Position numbers and translations under genes: made by a program. Shown here piece after piece: positions 33,312 to 40,517 of a stretch of DNA of 64,000 nt; position 1 is the first letter of the stretch, and every line of letters begins with the position of its first letter. The notes below the pieces were generated by a model. It ran no database searches. It worked only from the letters and a program-made list of their open reading frames with translations, and was not told the origin of the DNA. The stretch comes from an uncultured Roseicyclus sp. GTDB taxonomy: Bacteria > Pseudomonadota > Alphaproteobacteria > Rhodobacterales > Rhodobacteraceae. The stretch covers positions 405,001-469,000 of the forward strand of contig CANLXA010000004.1 of assembly GCA_947494975.1 (NCBI GenBank). The letters run 5' to 3'.

Positions 33312-34502
33312 ATGTACTTCACCATCCTCATCGATTTCGCGGCCAGCTTGGCCATCATGGCAATGCTGGCGGAAAGCTATGGCGTCGTGCGCCGACGGCT
33401 GGTGGGCGCGGCCCTTGCACCGGTGCTTCTGGGCGTTCTCTTCGGCCTGATCGCCATGGTCGAGATGTTTCGGCCGCTTGAGCCGTTCGACGGCCTCATC
33501 ATCGACATGCGCAACGTGCCGATTGCGCTGGCCGGTGCATTCCTGGGTTGGCGCGGCTTGATCCCATGTTTGATCATCGCCGCATCCGCCCGGATCGGCA
33601 TCGGCGGCGTCGGTGTCCAGGCGGGGCTGATAGCCATGGTCATCGCTGGTCTGGCCGGGATGATCTGGGCGCAGAAAACCGCCCATCTGAAACGGCGTGG
33701 CATCGGACAGCTGCTTGGTCTGGCTTGCGCGATGTCGTTGCATCTATCGGCGGCGTTTGTCCTGCCCCAGGAAATGGCGGCATGGTTCTTTGGCATCGCC
33801 GCGGGCCCGATATTCCTGCTGAACCTGATCTCAATCACACTTGTCGGCGCGTTTCTGGAGCGCGAAAACCGGCGTATCCTTGGCGAAAACCAGCTTCTGG
33901 CGGCGGCCACGCGGCACCCGGTATCGGGCCTGCTGACCGCGCCGGCCTTCACACGTGACGTGTCGAATGCCCTTGAGGCGCGGTCTCTCGGAACGTTTGC
34001 GGGCCTCATGATTGTTTCGGCCGAGCACCACCCCTTGCGTGGTCTGTTGATGCGATCCGGGGCGATCACGCAAAACGTGGCCGTTGATCGCCACCACATC
34101 GCGGATTTCGTCACCCATGCCGATCTTGTGGGGCAATCCTCCGATGGGCGCATCCTGATCCCGCTCACCAAGGAGGAGTTGTTGAACTCCGATCAGCTTG
34201 CGGCCGATCTGCGGCGCAATTCCCGGGGCCTGGCCAATCGCTCTGAGGGTCGCCAGGGATCCGCGCAGCTTGCTTTTGAAGTTCTGCCCACGCCGGACCC
34301 TGCCGTGTTCCTGAGCGCCGTCGAAAGCGCTTCCCTGGCCGCGCAACCGTCCTGGCTGAAGGTGAAAGCATCCGAAGACGCCGCTCCGCACCGTTCCAAA
34401 CTGCGGAGTGCCGCTCGTCGCGCCCGCCTGTTCGACCCGGCAGAGCATGACGCCCTGTTTCTGAAGGCTGATTTCCTGATCAACCGAAGCCGGACCAACT
34501 AG
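33312..34502 (+). CDS. 5TM-LytS-like membrane protein with degenerate GGDEF-like tail
   Basis: This 396-residue protein has an N-terminal membrane half (residues 1-185) of about six helices containing [45 protein letters not shown], a close fit to the 5TMR_LYT sensor domain. That domain usually precedes GGDEF or histidine-kinase modules. The soluble half opens [20 protein letters not shown], which resembles the 'DplTGLlNRraF' start of GGDEF domains. [21 protein letters not shown] then sits where 'DlvaRlGGDEFavLlp' is expected. The GG(D/E)EF loop is absent, so no diguanylate cyclase activity is predicted. The 73-bp upstream gap has a short inverted repeat around CTGTATACAG. Confidence 0.6.
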   Translation: MYFTILIDFAASLAIMAMLAESYGVVRRRLVGAALAPVLLGVLFGLIAMVEMFRPLEPFDGLIIDMRNVPIALAGAFLGWRGLIPCLIIAASARIGIGGVGVQAGLIAMVIAGLAGMIWAQKTAHLKRRGIGQLLGLACAMSLHLSAAFVLPQEMAAWFFGIAAGPIFLLNLISITLVGAFLERENRRILGENQLLAAATRHPVSGLLTAPAFTRDVSNALEARSLGTFAGLMIVSAEHHPLRGLLMRSGAITQNVAVDRHHIADFVTHADLVGQSSDGRILIPLTKEELLNSDQLAADLRRNSRGLANRSEGRQGSAQLAFEVLPTPDPAVFLSAVESASLAAQPSWLKVKASEDAAPHRSKLRSAARRARLFDPAEHDALFLKADFLINRSRTN

Positions 34503-34585
34503 GCGGCGTCGCTTGCCGAGTTGCATCCGCCCATTCGCACCGTCATATACCTCCGCAGGGCCTTTTGGCGGCGGAGGGACGCGCG

Positions 34586-35545
34586 ATGAACTATCTCGAT
34601 TTTGAAAAGCCATTGGCGGAGATCGAAGGCAAGGCAGAAGAATTGCGCGCGATGGCCCGTCGCGAAGAAGGCATGGATGTCGAAGATCAGGCCGCCGCGC
34701 TCGACAAGAAGGCCGCCGACATGCTGCGCGACCTCTACACAGACCTCACGCCCTGGCGGAAATGTCAGGTCGCCCGGCACCCGAACCGACCCCATTGCCA
34801 GGAATATATCGAGGCGCTTTTTACCGAATACACCCCGCTCGCGGGGGACCGGAACTTCGCCGATGACCATGCGGTCATGGGTGGGTTGGCGCGGTTCGAG
34901 GATAAACCCGTCGTCGTGATCGGCCACGAAAAGGGCCACGATACCAAAACACGGATCGAGCGGAATTTCGGCATGGCGCGGCCCGAAGGCTATCGCAAGG
35001 CCGTGCGCCTGATGGATCTGGCGGATCGGTTCAATCTGCCCGTGATCACCTTGGTCGACACACCCGGTGCCTATCCCGGCAAGGGCGCAGAAGAACGCGG
35101 GCAATCCGAGGCCATCGCGCGGTCCACCGAGAAATGCCTGCAAATCGGCGTGCCGATCCTGTCGGTTATCATTGGCGAGGGTGGATCGGGCGGCGCGGTC
35201 GCCTTTGCCACGGCGGACCGGCTCGCCATGCTGGAGCATTCGATCTACTCGGTCATCAGCCCTGAGGGCTGCGCGTCGATCCTGTGGAAGGATGCCGAGA
35301 AGATGCGCGAAGCGGCTGAAGCATTGCGGCTCACCGCGCAGGATCTGCACAAGCTTGGTGTCTGCGACGTTGTCATCCGCGAGCCCCTCGGCGGCGCACA
35401 GCGGGACAAACCGGCCACCATTGCCGAAGTTGGCCGCGCCATCTCATCCATGCTTGCGGGTTTCGGCGAGGCCGAGCGCGCGGATCTGATCGCCAGCCGC
35501 CGCCGGAAATTCCTCGATATGGGGACCAAGGGCCTTGCCGCTTGA
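34586..35545 (+). CDS. accA: Acetyl-CoA carboxylase carboxyltransferase subunit alpha
   Basis: This 319-residue subunit forms, with AccD, the carboxyltransferase that makes malonyl-CoA. [21 protein letters not shown] is the family start, and [34 protein letters not shown] is a diagnostic block. [28 protein letters not shown] and [44 protein letters not shown] form the active-site region. The track start at a TTG 21 nt upstream was replaced by ATG 34586, which follows GGAGG. It overlaps the next gene by TTGA. Confidence 0.97.
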   Translation: MNYLDFEKPLAEIEGKAEELRAMARREEGMDVEDQAAALDKKAADMLRDLYTDLTPWRKCQVARHPNRPHCQEYIEALFTEYTPLAGDRNFADDHAVMGGLARFEDKPVVVIGHEKGHDTKTRIERNFGMARPEGYRKAVRLMDLADRFNLPVITLVDTPGAYPGKGAEERGQSEAIARSTEKCLQIGVPILSVIIGEGGSGGAVAFATADRLAMLEHSIYSVISPEGCASILWKDAEKMREAAEALRLTAQDLHKLGVCDVVIREPLGGAQRDKPATIAEVGRAISSMLAGFGEAERADLIASRRRKFLDMGTKGLAA

Positions 35546-36087
35546 TCACGCGACGCCGCGCGGTGCTGATCCTCGGTTCCGCTGCAATCGCTGCTCCCTC
35601 ACACGCCGCCGCTGAAAGGGGACCGATGCAGCCCGTCATGGATTTCGATTGGCGCTTCGCCGCGGACACCGTCATGGGCGGTGTGTCGGAAGGGCGCGGT
35701 GCGGTTGAAGACGGGATCCTGCGCCTCACCGGTACAGTCTCCACCGCCAATAATGGTGGTTTCATTCAGGTTCGCACCGATCTACCCGACGGTGCCCCTT
35801 CGGGGAGCGGCGCCATTCAACTGAGGGTGCGCGGGAACGGGGAGCGCTATTTCGTGCATCTGCGTTCGGTGCACAGTCAGCGGCCCTGGCAATCCTATCG
35901 CGCGGGGTTCGAGACGTCGGCCGATTGGTCGGATGTGACCTTGCCCCTGACCGGCTTCGCCCCGTCCCGCGATAGCTTGCCGCCGCAGATTGTGGCCGCG
36001 GAGATCCGGTCCGTCGGGCTTGTCGCCTATGGGCGTGATCACACGGCGGACCTGTCGGTCTCTCAAATCGGCTTCGGTCCGGCCTAG
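35542..36087 (+). CDS. CIA30 family protein with N-terminal export signal
   Basis: This 181-residue protein starts at TTG 35542 ([26 protein letters not shown]), a twin-Arg-like or Sec signal with an Ala-rich cleavage region. The mature part matches the CIA30/CBM11-like fold: [54 protein letters not shown] and the end [21 protein letters not shown]. The mitochondrial namesake assembles complex I. Bacterial members are uncharacterised, and export would argue against that role here. It is translationally coupled to accA. Confidence 0.8.
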   Translation: MITRRRAVLILGSAAIAAPSHAAAERGPMQPVMDFDWRFAADTVMGGVSEGRGAVEDGILRLTGTVSTANNGGFIQVRTDLPDGAPSGSGAIQLRVRGNGERYFVHLRSVHSQRPWQSYRAGFETSADWSDVTLPLTGFAPSRDSLPPQIVAAEIRSVGLVAYGRDHTADLSVSQIGFGPA

Positions 36088-36299
36088 CGGCGCACCATCA
36101 CCAGACCCGCCGCAATCATGATCAGCGAGGCGATCATCCCGCAGCCGCCCAATACGATGACGCTGACGGCGTCGGAGCATTGCGCGGCGCCGGGGCATCG
36201 ACCCAACCAATCGCTGATCGCCGCGAACAACAGGAAGCCGATGGCGACGGTGCCTAGGAGGCCCGCAAGGACGACGATCCAGCCAAGCGCCCTTACCAC
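36084..36299 (-). CDS. Small membrane protein at the end of the ftsE operon
   Basis: This 71-residue protein has two hydrophobic helices (ALGWIVVLAGLLGTVAIGFLLFAAI; AVSVIVLGGCGMIASLIMIAAGLVMV) with a short loop carrying two Cys (RCPGAAQC). Its ATG overlaps the stop of the PPOX gene by 7 nt, so it is the last member of the ftsE-ftsX-plsC-PPOX run. I do not recognise a family. It converges on the CIA30 gene with a 4-nt overlap. Confidence 0.65.
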   Translation of the reverse strand: MVRALGWIVVLAGLLGTVAIGFLLFAAISDWLGRCPGAAQCSDAVSVIVLGGCGMIASLIMIAAGLVMVRR

Positions 36300-36892
36300 A
36301 GGCGCCCCTTCGCGTAGTCCGGATAGCCGGAATCGTAGCTCTCGGTGTCGAAGGCCGCATCGCGTTCTTTCACGAACTGGCCGGCCGTCGGCAGACCCTC
36401 GGCATCATTGCGGTTCCAAAGATCGGACCGCATCAAGGCCTTGGCACATTGAAAATAGACTTCGTCGGGGCGGATAACGATGATCGTCTTGGGGTGCCGC
36501 CCGCGTTGCTCAAACGTATCGGTCAAGGTCGGATCATCGCTCAGCACGGCGCGCCCATTCACGCGCACCACGTTCAGCGCCCCGGGCACCATGAACATCA
36601 GCGACACGCGCCCGTCGCGTACGATGTTGCGCAGGTTGTCGATCCGATTGTTGCCACGCCAATCCGGTAGCCAGATTGTCCGGTCATCGATGATGCGCAC
36701 CACCGGCCCGTCATCCCCCCGCGGGCTGGCATCGGTTCCCTCCGGTCCGACCGTCGAAAGGATCAGGAATCGCGATGTTTCGATCCATTTACGATAGAGT
36801 GGCGTGATCTTCTGCGTAACCTTGGTGAGCGCGGCCGGAACCGGCGCACCGTAGAGCGCCTCCAGCGCGGCGACGTCATCGACCGTTTTCAT
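36293..36892 (-). CDS. Pyridoxamine 5'-phosphate oxidase-family FMN-binding protein (MSMEG_1061-like)
   Basis: This 199-residue split-barrel flavin- or F420-type protein begins with the extended KTVDDVAALEALYGAPVPAALTKVTQKITPLYRKWIETSRFLILSTVGPEGTDASPRGDDGPVVRI segment typical of the MSMEG_1061 subgroup. WRGNNRIDNLRNIVRDGRVSLMFMVPG is the cofactor-binding block, and YFQCAKALMRSDLW is the late signature. True PNPOx catalytic residues are not evident, so general FMN-linked oxidoreductase is safer than PdxH. It overlaps plsC by ATGA. Confidence 0.87.
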   Translation of the reverse strand: MKTVDDVAALEALYGAPVPAALTKVTQKITPLYRKWIETSRFLILSTVGPEGTDASPRGDDGPVVRIIDDRTIWLPDWRGNNRIDNLRNIVRDGRVSLMFMVPGALNVVRVNGRAVLSDDPTLTDTFEQRGRHPKTIIVIRPDEVYFQCAKALMRSDLWNRNDAEGLPTAGQFVKERDAAFDTESYDSGYPDYAKGRLW

Positions 36893-37617
36893 GGCGTACC
36901 TCGCTGAAATCCAACCTCATCCAGAAGCGCGTTGCTGGCGGTTTCGATATCCGCCTCAAGCCGCGCCATGAACGCCTCCTTGCTCAGGCCCGGCTCAATG
37001 CGCGGCAGAAACTCGATCACGGCCACGCCCGGCATCCGTGTGATCCCCCGTTTGGGCCAGAAAACGCCGACATTGGTTGCGACGGGCACGCAGGGCTGAC
37101 CAAGCTGTTCGTAGAGCGCGCCTGTGCCGGCCTTGTAGGGCCGGTCCACGCCGGGGGCCACGCGGGTGCCCTGAGGGTAGATGATGAGTTGCCCGCCTTG
37201 CTGTTTCCCGCTGCGTACATCCTCAAGCATCTTCTTGATCGCCGCGCCACGTTTGCCACGATTCACCGGCACACAGCCGATCCGCAGGCCGTATTGCCCG
37301 ATCAGCGGCGCATACATCAACTGACGCTTCATGATGAACTTGCCGCGCGGCATGGCGTTGTAGATGGCGAGGATATCGAGGAAACTCTGGTGTTTGGCGG
37401 GGACCATCACATCATCCGTGGGGGGCGTTCCACGCACCTCGACCCGCAGGCCGACCATCCAGCGCATCGTCCAGAACACCCACCGGCAATAGGCATGGCA
37501 GGCCGCATGGGCCCCTGCGGCGCTGACCACGGCGAAGGGAAAGTAGACAACCGCGACGACGAGCATGGCGACATACATCTGGATGATGAACAGAAGCGAG
37601 CGGATCCATTGCATCAT
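36889..37617 (-). CDS. plsC: 1-acyl-sn-glycerol-3-phosphate acyltransferase (PlsC family)
   Basis: This 242-residue lysophosphatidate acyltransferase family protein has an N-terminal hydrophobic anchor (SLLFIIQMYVAMLVVAVVYFPFAVV). VPAKHQSFLDILAIYNA follows, the HX4D motif in the form HQSFLD. IMKRQLMYAPLIGQYGLRIGCVPVNRG and the substrate-binding YPQGTRVAPG complete the family pattern. It would make phosphatidic acid at the inner membrane. The ATG at 37617 overlaps the ftsX stop by ATGA, with a second ATG immediately following. The track's extra 31 N-terminal residues lie inside ftsX and were dropped. Confidence 0.9.
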   Translation of the reverse strand: MMQWIRSLLFIIQMYVAMLVVAVVYFPFAVVSAAGAHAACHAYCRWVFWTMRWMVGLRVEVRGTPPTDDVMVPAKHQSFLDILAIYNAMPRGKFIMKRQLMYAPLIGQYGLRIGCVPVNRGKRGAAIKKMLEDVRSGKQQGGQLIIYPQGTRVAPGVDRPYKAGTGALYEQLGQPCVPVATNVGVFWPKRGITRMPGVAVIEFLPRIEPGLSKEAFMARLEADIETASNALLDEVGFQRGTP

Positions 37618-38516
37618 TTCAGGCCTTTCAGGGTACGGAAGGCGGCCACCCGCGTGGCCACGAATGCGGTCGCGGCCGCAAGTGGCGGGATGATCAGGGG
37701 CCAGAACCACGACGCGCCCGAGAAGCTGAGCCCGGTCAGAAGCGCCGCCGTGTCGCGGGCGGAGGGAAGCATGGCCACGGCCAGCAGGCCGAGCAATGTG
37801 CCGACGCCCGCCCCGGTCAGAGTGCGGATCGTGAAGCGGCGCACGAAGGCGCTGGCGATGTAGCTGTCGCGCGCGCCCACAAGGCGCATGACCCGCACCA
37901 CCTGTTCATTGGCCGACAGCGCCGATTGCGCGGCGAGCGTGACCATCGCGGCGGTTGCGCCCAGGATCAGAACAAGGGCCAGGCCGCCCAACAGGCGCAG
38001 CCGACCGGCGGCCTCGGCCAAGGGGCGCCGCCAGCGGTCGTGATCGTCCAGAACAGCGCCGGGCGCTTCGGCGGCGAGCCGTTGGCGCAGGCCGTCGCTA
38101 TCGTAGCCTTCCGGTGTTTCGACGATTTCGACGAGCCGGGGGATCGGCAGGTCATCCAGCGGCAGATCCGGGCCGAACCATGGCGCCAGCAGCGCCTGTT
38201 GATCCTCATCGCTGAGTGCGCGGGCGCTTTGGACGCCAGGCGTTTGTTCGAGCAGCGTCAGCACCGCCCAGGTCTGCGCCTCCACCTCGGCGGCGGGGGC
38301 CGAAATGCGGATCGTCGAGGATTGCGCCAACGCGTCGGACCAGCGGTCGGCAAGCCGCCCGGAGGCTGTCGACAGCGCCATGGCAAAGACCGCCAGAAAG
38401 GCCATCGCCGCCGAGGTGGCAAGGGTCAGCCGGGCGGATTGGCCACTGCGGGGCACCACGCGGTCGGCCTGCCCATCGCCGCGCACCAGCGCCAGAAGGT
38501 TGCCCCGAATGCTCAT
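37614..38516 (-). CDS. ftsX: Cell division protein FtsX (ABC permease-like)
   Basis: This 300-residue membrane protein has four hydrophobic helices at about residues 28-50, 172-195, 234-253 and 270-292 (FWPLIIPPLAAATAFVATRVAA). A large periplasmic domain (about 50-170) lies between the first two, as in FtsX. FtsEX regulates septal peptidoglycan hydrolases in bacteria. The extracytoplasmic part contains PRLVEIVETPEGYDSDGLRQRL, the usual pre-TM2 region. It overlaps both ftsE and plsC by 4 nt, so all are one translational unit. Confidence 0.92.
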   Translation of the reverse strand: MSIRGNLLALVRGDGQADRVVPRSGQSARLTLATSAAMAFLAVFAMALSTASGRLADRWSDALAQSSTIRISAPAAEVEAQTWAVLTLLEQTPGVQSARALSDEDQQALLAPWFGPDLPLDDLPIPRLVEIVETPEGYDSDGLRQRLAAEAPGAVLDDHDRWRRPLAEAAGRLRLLGGLALVLILGATAAMVTLAAQSALSANEQVVRVMRLVGARDSYIASAFVRRFTIRTLTGAGVGTLLGLLAVAMLPSARDTAALLTGLSFSGASWFWPLIIPPLAAATAFVATRVAAFRTLKGLK

Positions 38517-39190
38517 AGATCGGCCCCGGCCGCCATGATCTGGCCGCCTTGAATTCGCAGAACGCGCGCCTGCACCTTTTGCTTGGCAGCCCGGATCAGG
38601 GCGAGATCATGGGTTGCGATGACCACGGTCTTGCCGAGTTTGTTCAGTTCAACCAGCAGGTTCAGAAGCCTCAGCGACATCTCCCAATCGACGTTGCCCG
38701 TGGGCTCATCGGCCAGGATAAGGTCGGGGTCCATGATGATGGCGCGGGCGAGCGCGGCGCGTTGCCGTTCCCCGCCCGACAGCTCAGGCGGCAAGGCATT
38801 GGCGCGGGCCGACAGGCCAACCCAGCCCACAAGCTCGGCCAGGTTGGCGTCCTGCACCAGCCCGCCCTTGGCGGATACGGTCAGGGGGAGCGCGATGTTT
38901 TCGTGCAACGGCAGATGATCCAGAAACCGGCAATCCTGATGCACGACGCCGATGCGCTGCCGCAGGTCCGCGATCCCGTCGCGCGAGAGGCCCGTGGCGG
39001 TATGCCCGAACAGGCTCACCGACCCGCCAGTTGGCAGAAGCTCGGCGTAGCAGAGTTTGAGAAACGTGGTTTTCCCGGCCCCCGACGGACCGGTGAGGAA
39101 GTGGAAGGATCCCGGCGGCAGGTGCAGCGACAGGCCGGACAAAAGCGGCTCGGCTCCGTAGCCGTAAGCGGCGTCCTGCATCTCGATCAT
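38513..39190 (-). CDS. ftsE: Cell division ATP-binding protein FtsE
   Basis: This 225-residue ABC ATPase has Walker A FLTGPSGAGKTTFLKLCY, a Q-loop near RIGVVHQDCRFL, ABC signature LSGGERQRAALARAI and Walker B DPDLILADEPTGNVDW. TVVIATHDLALI carries the switch His. The ADEPTGNVD form is typical of FtsE. The start was set at ATG 39190 (MIEMQDAAYGYG) rather than the track's 39307, which gives the family length. It is the first gene of a five-gene minus-strand run. Confidence 0.95.
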   Translation of the reverse strand: MIEMQDAAYGYGAEPLLSGLSLHLPPGSFHFLTGPSGAGKTTFLKLCYAELLPTGGSVSLFGHTATGLSRDGIADLRQRIGVVHQDCRFLDHLPLHENIALPLTVSAKGGLVQDANLAELVGWVGLSARANALPPELSGGERQRAALARAIIMDPDLILADEPTGNVDWEMSLRLLNLLVELNKLGKTVVIATHDLALIRAAKQKVQARVLRIQGGQIMAAGADL

Positions 39191-39335
39191 CTGCGCGTCG
39201 CGTCCCTGGGCCTTTTGTCGTGACTGTGTTGCACCCTTGGCGTGCAGTTGCAATTGCGCCGCGCCCGACCTGTCGAAGATTGGCGCAAGTGAGCAACGGG
39301 TAATCATCTGAAAAGACAGAGGGATTGGAATGGTC

Positions 39336-39366
39336 TTGTGAGATTGTTAATATTTGCCGATACAAT
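39336..39366 (+). promoter_or_regulatory. Candidate promoter for the zinc-ribbon gene
   Basis: TTGTGA at 39336-39341 and TACAAT at 39361-39366 are separated by 19 bp and lie about 80 bp before the zinc-ribbon gene. The 256-bp gap between the divergent ftsE and zinc-ribbon genes is locally AT-rich here (GATTGTTAATATTTG) and holds no ORF. Spacing is slightly long, so support is weak. Confidence 0.3.
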
Positions 39367-39446
39367 AGGGATGACGGGCCGCGATTGTTCTGCAGTCGGA
39401 CGGTCAAACGCCGCATCAGCGCGGTGAACAAGAGCACCGGGGACAC

Positions 39447-40502
39447 ATGCGGCTTACCTGCCCGAATTGCAGCGCTCGATACGAGGTGGATGAAAGCATG
39501 ATCCCGGCGACCGGTCGGGATGTGCAATGCTCCAACTGTTCGACAACGTGGTTCCAGCCGGGGCCGCGGATGGACGAGCCCGAGGCCGCCAAGGAGGCGA
39601 GCGCAGATCGTGCGCCGACCCCACCCACGCCGCCCGCGCCGGAACCTGAACCCGAGCGTCCCGATCCTGCACCGGAGCCGGACGTTGTAGAGGCTGCCGA
39701 ACCCCAGGCGCGGCCGGACCCTGAGCGGGAGGCCGAGGCAGAGCCCGATATCGAGATCGAGCCGGAACCGGAGGTTGAACCGGACACCGATGTTGTCGAG
39801 GAAACGGAAGCGGACCCGGACCCACAACCGGAGGCTGGGCCGGAGCTGACCGAAACGGACGAGGAGAGTGCGCCCGAGGCGTCCGATAGCGACACAGATG
39901 CCGACGCGAAGGCGGAGGCCGAAGTGGAGGCTCCGCCAAGTCCGCAGCGTCGCGAGGTGGATTCCGCAGTGGCCGGGATCCTGCGGGAAGAAGCCGAGCG
40001 CGAAGCACGATTGCGCCGCGCGGAGGCCGAGCCCGAACGGGTGGAAACGCAAGGCGAGATGCCCCTTGAGAGCGCATCCCGGACGGCGCGGAGCCGACGG
40101 CTCGCCGACCTCGAGGCGGCGGAAGATGCGTTTGATACGGGCCAGATCGAGGCCGCCGTTGCGACGGCCGCTGCCGCATCCCGCCGCGAATTGCTGCCCG
40201 ATATCGAAGAGATCAATTCGTCCCTGCGCGCCACGGGCGACCGACGGGAAGGCGAGGAAGACGCGACCGATGCCGATACGGTGGGATCCGGCGCACGGCG
40301 CAGGTCCCAATCCCGGCGTGGCTTCGTCATCGTGCTTCTGCTCGTCGCGATTGCGACGCTGGCCTATGTCTATGCTGCTGATATCGCGGAGGCCGTGCCG
40401 CAAGTAGCGCCGTATCTGGAACGCTATATCGAGGCGATCAACAACGCGCGGTTCTGGCTGGATGATATGGCGCGATCCCTTGCCGGGGAAACCGCCGAAT
40501 AG
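39447..40502 (+). CDS. MJ0042-type zinc-ribbon protein with long acidic region and one TM helix
   Basis: This is a 351-residue protein. The N-terminus MRLTCPNCSARYEVDESMIPATGRDVQCSNCSTTWF is a four-Cys zinc ribbon of the MJ0042/zinc_ribbon_5 type. Residues about 50-170 are a Pro/Glu/Asp-rich low-complexity stretch (EPEPERPDPAPEPD and similar), predicted to be disordered. A Glu/Ala/Arg-rich helical part follows. RRGFVIVLLLVAIATLAYVYAADI at about residues 290-313 is a single membrane segment, leaving a short C-terminal tail. The function is unknown. Position opposite ftsE suggests, but does not show, an envelope role. Confidence 0.8.
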   Translation: MRLTCPNCSARYEVDESMIPATGRDVQCSNCSTTWFQPGPRMDEPEAAKEASADRAPTPPTPPAPEPEPERPDPAPEPDVVEAAEPQARPDPEREAEAEPDIEIEPEPEVEPDTDVVEETEADPDPQPEAGPELTETDEESAPEASDSDTDADAKAEAEVEAPPSPQRREVDSAVAGILREEAEREARLRRAEAEPERVETQGEMPLESASRTARSRRLADLEAAEDAFDTGQIEAAVATAAAASRRELLPDIEEINSSLRATGDRREGEEDATDADTVGSGARRRSQSRRGFVIVLLLVAIATLAYVYAADIAEAVPQVAPYLERYIEAINNARFWLDDMARSLAGETAE

Positions 40503-40517
40503 CGCCGCCGCGGTGGA

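Noticed and set aside
39640-39860. EP-rich repeat of the zinc-ribbon gene as a tandem DNA repeat or satellite
   Set aside because: The DNA is biased but not an exact tandem repeat. The pattern is explained by coding for an acidic Pro/Glu-rich protein segment.
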